64,000 bases of DNA from Actinomucor elegans (Eukaryota; Mucoromycota; Mucoromycetes; Mucorales; Mucoraceae). The stretch spans positions 434,001 to 498,000 of the forward strand of contig JAMSLZ010000001.1 of assembly GCA_026027325.1 (NCBI GenBank), written 5' to 3'. Numbering within the stretch: the first letter of the stretch is position 1; each line of letters begins with the position of its first letter. The position numbers and the translations under genes were made by a program. The notes under the pieces are model-generated. The model was not told where the DNA came from. It did no database searches and saw nothing but the letters and a program-made list of their open reading frames with translations. Shown here piece by piece: positions 1 through 12,800 of this stretch.

Positions 1-3000
1 CAGGTTTGTGACATCTTGTCCAGCATATTGTAGTACCGAATGAGTGGGAACCAAGTTTGCAGGGTAATGATGAGGCGCAAATGCCGTTAAGTCAAACACT
101 TCACCTCGGATAGCCACATACTGTTTCTTGTCATTAACACCGTGGTTTTGCAATTCAGAAGTAGAGAAGACGTGCTGCTTAGGACACACGATTTCACCAA
201 AAAAGACCAGGAACCAGATAACAAAGGCGCACATTAAAAAGATAAGCATACAAAGCGTCACCTTTTCACGCCAAGCAATGCGCACATCCTTACGCTTCAT
301 ACCACCGCACCAAACCATAAACTTGGAAGGAATCCACCAAGTAGTAAAGTATACAAAGAATAACCATCGTTTACGTCCAGGTGTCATTTTGGTTTCATCT
401 TCTTCAGACTCGTCCAAGTTCTCGACAATAGGTTCTTGTGGAGGTGGTAAACCTAAACCGTTCTTGTGGTCACTACCAGCAGAATATACATATGATTCAG
501 AACCTCCATAATAAGAACCTTCATTTTCAACGTATTGACCAGATTCGTCTTCAGAATAGTAAGAACCTTGATCATCATGTTGAGCATAATGTTGTGAAGG
601 TAAGGGCAAGCCTGCAGCTGCAGCTGTAGCAGCAAATGGATGTGGTGTTGGACTAGATGTATCTCTAGCAGTATTCACTTCACTTGTATCCATCACACCA
701 TCTTTGGCTTGACGTTGTTCAACTTTTTCATAAGAACGCAGTTGATCTTCTAGTTCTCGCCACGCGATAACACTCAAGAACACCTATATACATTCTATTA
801 ATAAAAGAAAAAAGCATGTGGTATAAAAAGCGAATATGATAGAATACCTTATTCTGAGTAGTACACATGTTATTAGCTGTCCAATTCATGATGCCTGCAG
901 CTGTTTCACATTGAGAACGAAGCAAGCGCGAGTGGTCCAAATCTTTAAACAAGTGTCCATAGCGGTCCAAGAACTCTTGATGAGGATATGATTCAATATA
1001 CTGAATAGTAGGAAGTTGAAGAATAGATGTGATCTTCATTTGCTCCAGCTGTGCTTCTACATATTTGTTATCAAATGAGTTCTTGTTGGTAAAAGAAGAA
1101 GATCCATTCTGCTGCTTGGGAAGAATACAGAAGACAGACCATAACTTGACTTCTTCAAAAGACTGGACTAAATCATCCATAGCAGATTGGATTTGCTGAA
1201 GCACAGGTGTTGAAGCGCTTCCAACAGCAGCTGCACCGCCTTCTTTCTTTTCGATATTACCACCTTTTTTGCGCATAGAACGACGCTGAGAAGGAGCACG
1301 CATAGGCTTGGCAGATTGGCGAGCAGCAACGATAGCCGAGTTGTTTTTAGGATGGTTTTCAACTTTGATATTTACAAATAGGTCGACAATGAATGAATTC
1401 CAAGAAGGTCGTACATCTAATCCACCTTTGAATAAAGAGACAAAATCGACAGAAATTTGGCTATTGTTCTCAGCAATGAAGCCATCTGTAGAATATTGAA
1501 CTGGATTGCTGCCATCATAGTGATTAATGACAAAACGGCGCGCATTGGTATCCGAGTTCTTGATAGAAAATGCAGGATGAGTTGTATTGAACTTGACAAG
1601 TGAGTCCATGATATTATCATCTGTATAAGTACGTTTAGATACGTCTGTCATGGTATTAACTAAATCACAAACACCCTTGGGACGACTCAGGAGATCGACA
1701 CAAGATTCATCTACAGCGATTTCTGGAATATGAATGCCTTCGGAACGGAACACGTCGGTCTCGGTCTGGAACATGGTTTGGTTGATATAGTGCTGAATGC
1801 GTTCGTTACCCAAATTGACACAAAGTTGATCAAAACCAGCTACTACAGAGAGCGAAGTTTGGAGTCCAGGGAAATCCAAAATACCGATAAAGCTGTTAAA
1901 ATCATCAACACAAGTTTTACTGTTGATCCGTTCAACGACCCATGAAAATAAGAGTGAGTACAGAGTTTGACAGAGGTTATCACGTTGAAGAGCAGCTTGC
2001 TCAGCGTTTAGGATGAGAGTAGTAAAGTCTTTACGGATCATGGTTGTTTTAAAGGTCAATACATTTTCCAGGGCATGAGGATCAAGGCCCAAGAAGTCGG
2101 CAACGATATCAAGCAGCTCGGTATTCTTGACAAAAGCAGCTTCTTGTGTACCCGTGCCGACTGGGTCCACAAAAACCAGATTACCGAGATGAAGAATGGT
2201 AGCAATCAGTTGGATAATACGGCCAATGTGTTCTTTGCGGAACCCACACATCTTGAGCGATGCCTTCAACTGTTCAAACTTGGATGCATCCTCTGCTGTT
2301 TGTGGTGTACGCTTCTTGTATTTGTTCAAGTAAGAGTATTGAGCATACTCTGTCGTTGTGATTTGAAGTGCTGCTTTTTCATCTGGGGATACACCAGCCA
2401 ATAAGTAATAAAACACGTTAAAATTACCGTCTGCAGATGCTGGTGATGAGTGACCTGTGACACGGGACTTCTCCAAGAAGTAATGAAGGTTTTTGGCACC
2501 GACCATGCGTCCGCGCTCATTGAACTGAATTTCGCCGTAATAACCAAACCGCGATCCTGACATGTTCGTGTGGGTTTGACACTGGCCGAAAGCTTCAAAG
2601 ACTCGTTGTGATTCTATAATTTGGGTCTGTACTTTGGACTCTTTTCTATGGCTACTCAGTCGCACCAGGTGTCGGATGGTTAATTTGCGGATTTCGGACT
2701 TGCCACTACCCGATTCACCTCTATCAAAAATTAACAAAAAGTTAAATAACAACTCATATATACAAAAAAAAATCTTACCTCAGTACAATGTTTTCGTCGC
2801 TACCAGTTCTTCTCATATGGAAATACACACGGTTAACAAGATCAAACAAGTGAGGATCTAATAAGGAGATTTGAGATAACTGGTTACCGCCAGATGCATC
2901 CTTGTAAGCAGCAACGTATTCCAAACTGGTTTGGTCATCGTTCAGAGCCAGTTCTTTCAATGGATTTACAGCTACAATATGATGAGAGCCTATATTGGTA

Positions 3001-3134
3001 TAGACTTTGAATGTATCATAGCGAGAACGTAAACAAGAAGCAATGCTTTCGTTTGATGGGTTCTGTATCGAAGATAAATCATTTCGACTCGTATTTGTCG
3101 AGTCTAATTGCTGTGATTTCCTTGCTTTTCCCAT
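1..3134 (-). CDS. Chitin synthase with N-terminal myosin motor (5' part only)
   Basis: A plasma-membrane enzyme that polymerises UDP-GlcNAc into chitin; the myosin-like head is thought to guide its vesicles on actin. Exons on the minus strand are 3134-2779, 2720-848 and 783 to the window edge (introns 2721-2778 and 784-847). The joined frame is open for about 1004 residues. Residues about 119-127 form the P-loop GESGSGKSE, followed by a myosin head body. From about residue 880 come two hydrophobic segments (WLFFVYFTTWW and CMLIFLMCAFVIWFLVFF), a conserved CP motif and the start of a cytochrome b5-like region (IRGEVFDL). The catalytic glycosyltransferase domain lies beyond base 1. This order matches the class V/VII fungal chitin synthases. 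The start at 3134 is the first ATG and precedes a purine-rich leader. The linker after the head is Ser/Tyr/acidic-rich and probably disordered. Confidence 0.93.
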
Positions 3135-3466
3135 TCTTGAAAAAAGAAAAAAAAAAGGTAAGAAAGAAAGAAAGAAAGAAGAAAAGGCTGGGTAAAGTGT
3201 TACAAAGAAAAGTTATCAATAAAAAAGATTTCAAGCTCTACACTCGTCCACTTCCTGTGTATCCGTCACACAGAAACATTGTATTAATAGTATCAATAAC
3301 CCATTTTTATTGTTGATGTTATTAATAAAGAAATTCGCTCAACGAAAGAGAAGCAATATTTTTGTATTGAAACGATTATTCATTTTATTCGATTATAATA
3401 GACAAAGAAAAGATTGGTACATTGGGATATAAATAAAGATCATTCATCTCCGCTCTCTTTTTATTT
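3135..3466. other. Intergenic spacer with AAAG microsatellite
   Basis: This is leader/promoter DNA of the chitin synthase and 3' flank of the gene that starts at 6623. It contains a purine-rich AAAG tract near 3160-3185. No gene is visible. Confidence 0.6.
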
Positions 3467-6400
3467 TTACAAAACATCATCTTCCAGCACCAACGTGTAT
3501 CTAGACCGAGAACTTCGATGCTTATGGCACCGGTGGCCTTGATGGTGATCATGATGGTTGTGATGATGCTGTTTCTTGGTATGACAATGATGTTTACTAG
3601 ACGTTCTTAGAGACGCGTCGATAGAGTATGCCGAGTAAGATTTTTTGATACTGTTACTGCAGTGACTGAATGAACCAGAGGGAGGTTTCGAACAGCAATA
3701 CTCGTGTTTTCTATTACATCCGCTAGTATGTCTCTTTTGGTGGTGGTGATGGTGGCGCTGATGTTGATTATCTGAACTGCTGCAACAGCTTCGTTCGTTT
3801 ACCAAGTAGGAATAGTTACTGGAAGAATGCTTAATTGTGCAGCAAGTATCTCGTTCTTCTGCATTCATAATAGGAGAGGGTATTTTCGGTTTCATTTCGG
3901 CTTCTGCGGGCATACTACTCTCCATGGCTTCGTTTTCTTTACTAAGGTCAGTTGTACCTGTTTTGCTGCTTGTGAACAAATGCATCTCGTCCCAGCTCTT
4001 CTCCACAGTTTCATCGCTTTCTTTCAAGAAAGCGCTCAAATCAGGCACTGAATACGGTGATCGTCGCAGCTGCATATTTCGTAATTCTTGTTTAAGCTTC
4101 TGAGGTACCTTGATTGGCTGAGTTACTTTGCTGATATCGAATCTAGTGGTGGTGTTTTTCTTCTCCTCTTTCTCATTAATATGCTGGTCGCCTTCTTCGG
4201 TTAATGTACTCGTGGAAGAGTTGGATAAAAGTATGTCTTCAATGGATTTGTTTTCTTTTACGGCATCTTTACTCTTGCTAGCAGATGGTTCATTGTTTGT
4301 TACTTGTTCTTCAGAAAGCGATTGCTGTGCCTGAGCTACTGTTTCCTCTGGGAGCTGCTCACCTTTGGTTACATTATCCGGGGCTTTTTCTGAATCAATC
4401 GAGAGCTGCTCACTCAATGATTTGAGATGGGATTCAGGTGGTGGTGTATCTGGCACATCGTTGGAGTTATGCAATACGATTTTATTGGTATTGATATTAG
4501 AGAAACGATGGCAATGGTGATCATTTACTGATGAATGACGATGCTTGCTGCTACTGCTGCTACTAGTGCACTGATGGTTGCAGCTGTCGCGTCCTCCAGT
4601 GGATGGTGACGAACGTTCATACAAAGGCCTTGCTGTTACATGAGATTTAACTACTTCATTGTGAGCTTCAGTTCGGTCAATAGCATTTGAGATGCGTTTA
4701 TCGTTAGTCTCTGATCTTTTTGCAACCGCTTTAGGGACATCTCGGTTAGTTGATCTGAGAAGTGGAGTGCTTATTGATGTATCCAACAGAGCTTGGTTAA
4801 TCATATGCTGTTGCTGCTGCTGTAATTGCAGTTGCTGAAGCTTTTGCTGCTGTAGTATTTGCTGCTCTTGAAGCTGCTGCTGTTGCAATTCTATCTGCTG
4901 CTGTATTTGCTGCTGCTGTATTTGCTGCTGTTGTTGTTGTTGCAAAATGAGTTGCTGTTGCAACTGCTGTTGCTGTTGCTGCTGCTGTTGTTGCTGTAAC
5001 TGGTGTTGCAGTGATTGCTGGGGAAAGCTAGGATAAGCCGAGACTGACCTATTCAGTTGAAAGCGCATAGGATTTGCTGGAGCGCAAAACAAAGTATCAT
5101 CTTCAATCATACTGTTAGAGAGCTGTACACCTTCTTGCGCTTGGAAAGGAATCAATTGAGGGCTGTAAGTTTTTCCAGGATGTACAAGTGAATGCCTCAC
5201 ATTAGTGCTTGGTGGAGGTTGGGAACGTAAAACCGGTTGCTGTTGAGGCGATGGATACCTTCTCATAAAAGCTACATCAGATTGTGTCTAATAAAAAAAA
5301 AAGAGGAGAATAAAAATACACTACTAGGTTAATTGGCCTGTATTCAAGAGTAGAAGTTTCAAGAGCCATACCTGAATAGGTTTCGATCCATTGATAATGT
5401 TACTTGTTGAGGCAGTTGGGTTGACTAGAGTGCTGCCATAGATGTCATTTATGACGGATGTACTTCTGACCAAGTGTCCAGATTGACGCTTAGGACCTGC
5501 TAAGGAAGGATTCATTGGTTGAACATAAGTAGTGAATGAATGAGATTGCACAAGCGTTCTCTGGGGTCGATTACTACCTCCACCGCCATTATTATTAAAG
5601 TGGGGTGGCGGTTGATCTGCAGTAGCTGCAGAGAATATAATAGGCATGGATGGCGAACTGAGATTACCGCGTGAGGCTTGTGTGTTATCCAAGAAAGGTG
5701 AAGTTTGCAGTGATCTTCGAGTTTCTAATCGATGTCTTTCTTTCATACGATCCATCAAGTTCCTTGAAGTTGAAGGTATAATATCAGTGGCGGCGGCGGC
5801 GGCTGCAATTGAGTTAGAAGCAGGGGAAGCTGTAGGTTTATTAATTGGTGATGGAGGCGATGGCGACAAAGGTGGAGAAATTGATTTCTTGCTACTATCA
5901 GCAAGCATTTCCACTGGTGTAGACAATCGACTGGTTTGCGACTGCAGTGCTGATCTTGATATTATAGGTTTATTATCTGCATCAGAATATTCCGAATTAG
6001 TATCCTTTGTACTGGGTATACTGTCACGATGCATAGGTTTTTGATCATCTTGTACAGGTTTGTTGGCTTCGGAGAAAGATATTAGGGGCTTTGGATTTGG
6101 ATTTGAGAGCCTCTGCATGCTGTTGCGGGAGACCCTGTTATTGTCGACTGCATGCTGCTCTGTATTTGGAGATGCAGGGCTTGTGGCAGCCGTACTAGGT
6201 GGTAGTGATGATGATACGGACGTTAATGGTGATTGTGCGTCAAACGACAACAGTGGTTGTGGTCTAATGACTAATATTCCACAGTAGCATACATAAACCA
6301 ATAGTTAGATGACAGTTTACCAATTTTATTAGTTTACCTTTAGTCTGTCTGGTTAATGGCGATTCATGAAAAATATCAGAGGTAATTGATTTAGCAGAAC

Positions 6401-6623
6401 CAAGCTCACTCATTATATCATCCATCAAGCTCGTTTCCGGTTCTTTCGGAACGGAATCCTCCAGGTTAAGCTTCCTTGTAGTGTTAGGAAGGGGAAATGA
6501 GACGGTATTATCATCATCCTTGGAAGGGACGTGCTGTGTAAGTTCAAGATGTTGACTATCTGGTCTGGGCTTCTTTGCCTGCCCTTGCTTCCGAGCTTTC
6601 TTTGTGAAATTAAGTAGGCCCAT
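3467..6623 (-). CDS. Large Ser/Gln/His-rich low-complexity protein, function unknown
   Basis: Three exons join in frame: 6623-6338, 6270-5372 and 5287-3467 (introns 6271-6337 and 5288-5371, both GT-AG), giving 1001 residues. The N-terminus is short and basic (starts MGLLNFTKKARK). The middle is Ser/Pro-rich with an alanine run. Around residues 430-490 there is a glutamine tract rich enough to suggest a coiled-coil or aggregation-prone segment, and the C-terminal 130 residues are rich in His, Ser, Cys and Arg. I recognise no catalytic fold. The only segment that looks ordered lies around residues 780-830 (KVPQKLKQELRNMQ region). Low complexity of this type is common in fungal signalling scaffolds and transcription regulators, but nothing here decides between them. 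Splice phases agree at both junctions, so the gene model is firmer than the function. Confidence 0.75.
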
Positions 6624-7508
6624 GGATTTAGAAAGAGTCCTTTAGTTATATAAAAGAGAAAAGAAGGACAGAAACCAAGAAAAGGGACTTAAGTAGTATT
6701 CATTTCTATATAAAAGTATATATACGTATATATATACATATATACATACAATATGCAGTTGAATACCACATTCAGTGTACTATATATCAATATTGGGAAG
6801 TCGCTTGCAAGATACCTCCTATGAATACTCGTACTAAACTAGGTAATTGGGTCATGAGCTTCAGAAGCTTCTTGTAATGATAAATACTAACACATTGAAT
6901 AAGAATAAACCGACAGGCGTCTTAATCTTTAGTAGTAAACTGTTCATGTATGTATAATGCAAGTAACTTTCCGCCATTTTATATACTAATATCCAGATAT
7001 GAGTAGATAAATGAACCATTAAGTTATATTTTCGTTTATCTTACCGTGCTATACTACTCCTCTTGTTACGAGCTGCTCCTTCATCGTACGCTCCTATTCA
7101 TTATACAATGCCTATACATCCCCTCTATAACATAGCCTCAATGGTTAAAGCGCTAATGTTAAGAAAAATCTCTATTGAAATAATGCGCCTTTATTTCATT
7201 ATGCACTAAACAAAAAAATTAGAGCAAAGATGATAACATATCTTATAGACATCAACAATATCACATTGGCAGAAGGAGACTTCAACGGTAGAAAAAAGAG
7301 AGAGAGAGAGCGCAAGTTATTAATAGTAAGATAAACATGTTTGAAGCTGTGTAATCAAGTGCAATGCGAGTGAGTGTAAGGTGTATTACCTAAAACAACT
7401 GCTTTACCGATGATTGCAAAGGAAAACTAGACAGTAACATGATTTGATTTTAGACTAATAATAAAAGACTTGTTGGGTATATATATTATATATCTGTGTT
7501 GTCTAATT
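6624..7508. other. AT-rich intergenic region
   Basis: No supported gene. It holds TA-rich and AGAGAG simple sequence (near 6715-6750 and 7297-7312) and probably the promoter of the gene starting at 6623. Confidence 0.5.
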
Positions 7509-7643
7509 CTAGATCTTATTCTCCTCAGATGATAACTGTGCGCAATAGACTAATATGGCATGAAAGCCAAGGCTAATCAAAAAAGCTACAATTGAAATAC
7601 CTTGTTTGTTGTCACGCTTATTAACTTTAGAAGCAATGGTCAT
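7509..7643 (-). CDS. Possible 44-residue single-pass membrane micro-protein
   Basis: A minus-strand ATG at 7643 opens a 44-codon frame ending in TAG at 7509. Its composition is not random. There is a basic N-terminus (MTIASKVNKRDNKQG), then about 20 uninterrupted hydrophobic residues (ISIVAFLISLGFHAILVYCA) and a short acidic tail (QLSSEENKI). This is the layout of a small tail-anchored or organelle membrane subunit. The flanking DNA is very AT-rich with frequent stops, which makes such a helix less likely by chance. I do not recognise the family. No intron is needed, although an upstream AG could mark an earlier exon. Confidence 0.35.
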   Translation of the reverse strand: MTIASKVNKRDNKQGISIVAFLISLGFHAILVYCAQLSSEENKI

Positions 7644-8352
7644 AATGCTTGATTATTATCTACGTAGCTCCTTATAATCAACATATAACCTCTTTTAAGT
7701 AGATCCAATAGGTTAAATCAAATTTGAGGCTCGTTTTTCCATTGTAGGGGCCAACAAAAAGCATAAATTATCCAATCACATTAACACTTGAACATAAGCC
7801 CTCATATGGAATACACTACTATATAATAAACCCCCCCCCCAGAAAATATTAGCTTGCCAATGGAATAGTTGCCAAGGTTTTGATTAAATAAATTTTCTTG
7901 TAGATAGAGTAGTTTATTCGGATCATGTACTACTAATCAAACGCAATGTTAGACCGACAAGGACAGTAGTCAACAAATATATTTATCATTAGATCAAGCT
8001 TACATATATTACCTACCAATTGTTAGCCATATGATAATGTTTTGTTATAATATATATAAAAAAAATGGTTATAATAGACGTAAGGTTTACTTTGAACATG
8101 TACTCTTAATCAGATATGACATTAGACATTTCTAGCGCTGAAGAACATGGATATACCAGCCAGGCAAAGCGAAGTCGTCGGCCGTGATTTATGTAAGTTC
8201 GAAAAATCAATGGAATCGACCTATTATTGAATCATCATGATAACATCAAAGAATGATCAGCTTAGAAAAGTTCATGAAGTAAACAGGAATTCATTAATGT
8301 TAGTAATAAAATCTTTCACAATGCATGCTATACTTCTGCATACTTTAAAGCG

Positions 8353-8392
<40 letters not shown>

Positions 8393-8446
8393 GATATATA
8401 ATAGAACGATAGAACTATTGTTTTATTTTAATGTTACTTTTGTTCA
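7644..8446. other. AT-rich intergenic region with simple repeats
   Basis: No gene seen. It contains a run of C near 7831-7840 and the TA microsatellite at 8356-8397. Confidence 0.5.
8356..8397. repeat. (TA)n microsatellite
   Basis: An uninterrupted alternating TA run of about 42 bp lies about 50 bp beyond the stop codon of the neighbouring minus-strand gene. Confidence 0.95.
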
Positions 8447-9702
8447 TCATAATCTCATATTGGCAGAACAACTAGACGGTCTTCCTCGGAAAGGCGATCG
8501 TCCTAGTGATATATATCTTCCACGACAAGAATCAATGACCTCTCGAGCATGGAGATTATACCAATCTCTTTCTGAAATTTTCATATTCCAAGCACTTTTC
8601 AAATTGGAATGGCCAAACTTCTTTTTGAATAACCAAACGATAGGCCACACTAGGATCCAAAGACAAGTGATAAACATAAAGAATCGCAGCACTTTGTTAT
8701 CTACCCATCGAGATATATTAGCGTTCGTCTTGACTACGATTTCATGATCTTCCATTGTATATGTGATTTCGATGTTCTCATAAAAACCACTATCGCGAAT
8801 AGCATTGGTGAGTGCTCGCGTTAACCCATTGAAATCCCAGTTGATTTCCTTTGTTAGTTTCAATTCTTTTAGCGCGTTGGTTGAATGAACATATTCATCA
8901 CAAAGTTGTCTTAACGTTTGCTGCTCTCCAGTTTTGGGATTAGGTAAAATGTAAACACCTTGACAGACATTAGAGATATCGTTTGAACAATCGATATCAA
9001 ATTGAAAGTCCTCCACTCGTTTAGTGACAGGAACGCGTTCTTCAACGAGCTCACCGTCGTTGTTTCGGGTGCTTTGAGTTGTCCATATCGTTTCTTCATG
9101 ATATCCTAATATATAAAAGTTTAACAAAACAAAGGAAGCCTTTAAAACAAGAACTTATTGATTTTACCGTAAAAGTGAATAGCCATTTGAGGTGGCTTAT
9201 TATGCTGATAAAGAAACTGTAATAAAGCTTCACCATCTTGGTTAATATGAGGATCTCGAGAAATAATACCATCTCGAACTACCTCATATTTGGCTCGATA
9301 AAGAGAGTATCCAGGTGGTGCAGGTCGACCACGGAAAGCGTCATCATCCTCAATGGTATTATTCAGTAATGGCTCAGAAACGTGAGCATCAGGAGTAGAA
9401 TAGGGTTGATTGTAGTCATTGTCAAAGTGTTCAGGTGTAGGCATGGCCATGTGGGGTATGGCATTTGGATTAAATGGAGGTGCCGAAGAATCTAGTATAA
9501 AACCATCGAAATTACGTTTATTAGGCGGTGGTCCTGGATGAGCTGAAGTATGTTCAAAAATATTATCATATGAAGGAGGCAAAGGCTGGTCTGTTGGTGG
9601 CGGTGCTGAAGGAATTGGAAGATCTGGGCTAGCTGAAGAAGAAGACTCTGCAACAGGCGGCGAAGTGAATGAGTAGTAGTAATCGTGTTGCTTTTTGGAC
9701 AT
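8447..9702 (-). CDS. Conserved fungal membrane protein of unknown function
   Basis: Two exons, 9702-9168 and 9105-8447 (intron 9106-9167), join with matching phase to give 397 residues. The first 130 residues are Pro/Ser-rich and probably disordered and cytosolic. Then comes a segment with GYSLYRAKYEV and SRDPHINQDGEALLQFL, spacing I associate with an uncharacterised fungal family. After the splice there is a YHEET...VTKRVEDFQFDIDC block with several acidic and Cys residues. One hydrophobic helix near residue 330 (FFMFITCLWILVWPIVWLF) is followed by a basic stop-transfer KKK. An upstream in-frame ATG at 9780 would add a hydrophobic leader; I prefer the ATG at 9702, which follows a TATATAAA-like stretch and starts with the hydrophilic MSKKQ. 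Function unknown. Confidence 0.8.
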
Positions 9703-9839
9703 TGATGAGTAGTATATAAAGAGAGAAAGAAAAGGAAAATGGCCCAAAAATAAACTAATCATATATACTGTGCCAAGCATTTCATAACAGCAAACGTAGT
9801 ACTTTTTTCATACTACTCTTTATTCTAAGGCTGAGTATT

Positions 9840-12800
9840 TTACAAAGAAGATGATCCTATACAATATTTACTACTATTTCTACTACTGCAAGCTTTGTTA
9901 CTATATACAAGTTTTGTTAAATTACAAGATGCAGCTCTATGATAGTAATGATCAGCCAAGTCTTTGTCTAGTTTGCCTGTTAATCCTAATTCATATATTT
10001 CTGCTAGACGTAAAAGAGCATTTTTGTCGCCTGTGTGCTCTGCTGACATTTCCCAGTACTTGACCGCCTTTTCCATATCTTTTTTGGTCCCTATACCTTG
10101 TTCATAGCATTCAGCAATAGGAACTAGTGCTTCGAAACCACCTGACTCTGCAATTTTTAAAAGCATTTCAAAACCAATTTCTTGATCCTGAACTTTTCGG
10201 CCCCAGCCGTTAATGCAATAGAGTGCCATCATGATTCGAGCAGGACGAGCGTATTGAATGGCTGAGTTATTGGCTACACTTTCAAACCATTCAATTGCTT
10301 CCTCTCTGATATCTTCAGCTTCTTCTTCGTCTATAATGGTATCTGCCAGTATGTGTTTTAGTTTTGCAATCGCCAATTCCGCCAAACCACCACAATTCAA
10401 TCGATAAGCTGATTCATACCACTGTAAAGCTCTTTCATAGTCTTGTCCTAGCTCTTTTAGCAAGTAGCCTTCTTCAAAATAGTTTCCTACCATGAGAGCA
10501 GCTGTAGGATCACCCCTTTGTGCTGCCTCGCAGTACAATGCAAACGCTTTTTTATAGTCTCTATCTACAATAGTAATCCCATGGGACGTAAAACCTATAT
10601 GCGATAAATGCCCTAATTCGCGTAGAGCTGCTGCAACATGAAACTGAAGTCCTGCTACTTTATACAATTCATATCCATAGAAATAGTCATTAGAGTGGTA
10701 CCAAACCAGCCGAGCCAATTCATAGGTAGCCATTGGATGTCCACCGTCTACCGCCTTTGATAAATGCTTTTTTGATGCAATCACGTTTGTTTCCAATCCA
10801 GCTAATCCATATAGATGAAAAAGACCTAGTTGATAATGTGAATCACAATGGTGGCCAGTTTCAGCTGCTTTGCGAAACCATTCAAGTGCGCAAATAGCGT
10901 TGTTTTCTACAGTGTGGTAAATAAAACCTAATCGCCACATGGCTTCAGTATTCTGGGAAATGAGAACAGACCGTTGGTACAGATCTTTGGCTGAAGATAA
11001 CTGAAGTGTTGTGCCTCTTCCGAGTTCGTAACATTGGCCCAAAGTATAAAGTGCTAACCCTAATCCGCTTTTTTTCATGAATAGTCTCTCTTCGCGTTCG
11101 CGTTGAGTTGTTTCATTATTGTCGTCAATACTTGTCGACTTGATCATTTCTATTTCTTGGTCAATCAAGCTTTGAAGCAAAGTAAAGTTGTGAGCGTCCC
11201 TACTATCCTTGCTACCGTGCGGCCGATTAAACTCATATGATATCAACATGACTCTAGCTTTAGTACTAGCAAACAGTGTAGAAGCTTTTTGAAGCCATTC
11301 AATCGCTTCTTCATGCTTATTCATGTAATTTCCCAGTATCTCGCTTACTCTAATCATAGCCCATTCATGTCGCTCATTTGCGGCCATTGTGTAATATTCC
11401 AAGGCTTTGGTGATATCTCTCTGGGGAATGATATCACCTAGCCCTTTTTCATAAGCTTGTCCCAATCGATACATGGCTTCTTTATCACCTAACTCAGAAG
11501 CGCTTACTAGAAGATCACGAATTTCAGTACCTCCATCGTAATCTTCATCCAGAACCGACTTGTCTGTTTCCTCGGCCAACAGTAAAAGAGCTAATTCGCG
11601 CATACAGCCAGCATGACCTGCCAAAACGCCTTGTCGGTAGCGGGATCCTGCTTCTTTTTCTAGTTCTTGTTGGCAGTGCAAGTAGTGGCCCAATTCATAA
11701 GCAGCATCGCCGTCGCCTTCATCCGCTGCATCTTCTAACCAAGTAATGCTTTCTTGTACGGACTTCTTGGCGCCAAGCCCATAAAGCAAGAGATAACCTA
11801 CATATAGAAGATAAAAGCTATCAGTAAAAAAAGTCAGAGCATTTTGAAAAGTCAGTTCATGCGACGAATGAATTGTGAGTTTTGGGCTGTTTCTTACCAA
11901 AATAATATCTCATCCGATGAGCTTGTGAAGCAGCGTCTTGAAACGGTAATTGGCTCATTTGATCGAGATTGGGTTTCAAAGCTTCTAGATAAGTGAATGC
12001 CGAATTATAGTTCTTTTCTTCCATGTATATATTGACTAATCGACAAAGGCACCGTTGCTTTTCCCAGAGTCCACACTTTTCATTGCCCACCATATTTACG
12101 CAATCAATATAGAACTCGACGGCTTTATCGTGATTCAAGCTAGTGCCTATACCGTTTTCTGAGCAATATCCAAGGATTTCCAACACTTCTGGACACTCGT
12201 TCACATTAGAAGCGCTTTCCTTTATATCAAGTAAGGATGAATATACACGTTGCTGATCGCTTTCAGTTCCGTAATCCTCGAAAATAACTAATTTGGCAAT
12301 CTCAAGTCGAACTTTCATACCGATGGCTGAATCCAATGCGTAGGAACCAACAAGTCTAGCGTATATGGACATTGCTTCGTCTATCTGATTATGTCTGCGA
12401 TATAAATCAGCTAAATGGATTTCTGCACTACATAAAGATACACATGAGTTACTAATGAGATAGATAGAAATCATGATCCAGTTACGTTACGTAGAGCATC
12501 CCAGTTTTTCTGCTTTTGTCAAACATTGAACCGCCATTTCAAAACTAACAGGGACTACAGTCTCGCCTTCCTCTTCCTCATAACTTCCTTCATAGAATTT
12601 GGACAATGCGATCAAGGATAACGCGTCATTCTTTTCCGCAGCCTGTCTATAATAGTCGTATGCAAGTTTGTACTGCTCTGCTACTGACACACTTTCATCA
12701 CTTAAGCCATCCATATACAAATCAGCCAGTTCACGCATAGCAAGTACATTTCCTCGATCGATCGCTTTTCTTAGCCAATGACACGCATCTTGAATGTCTT

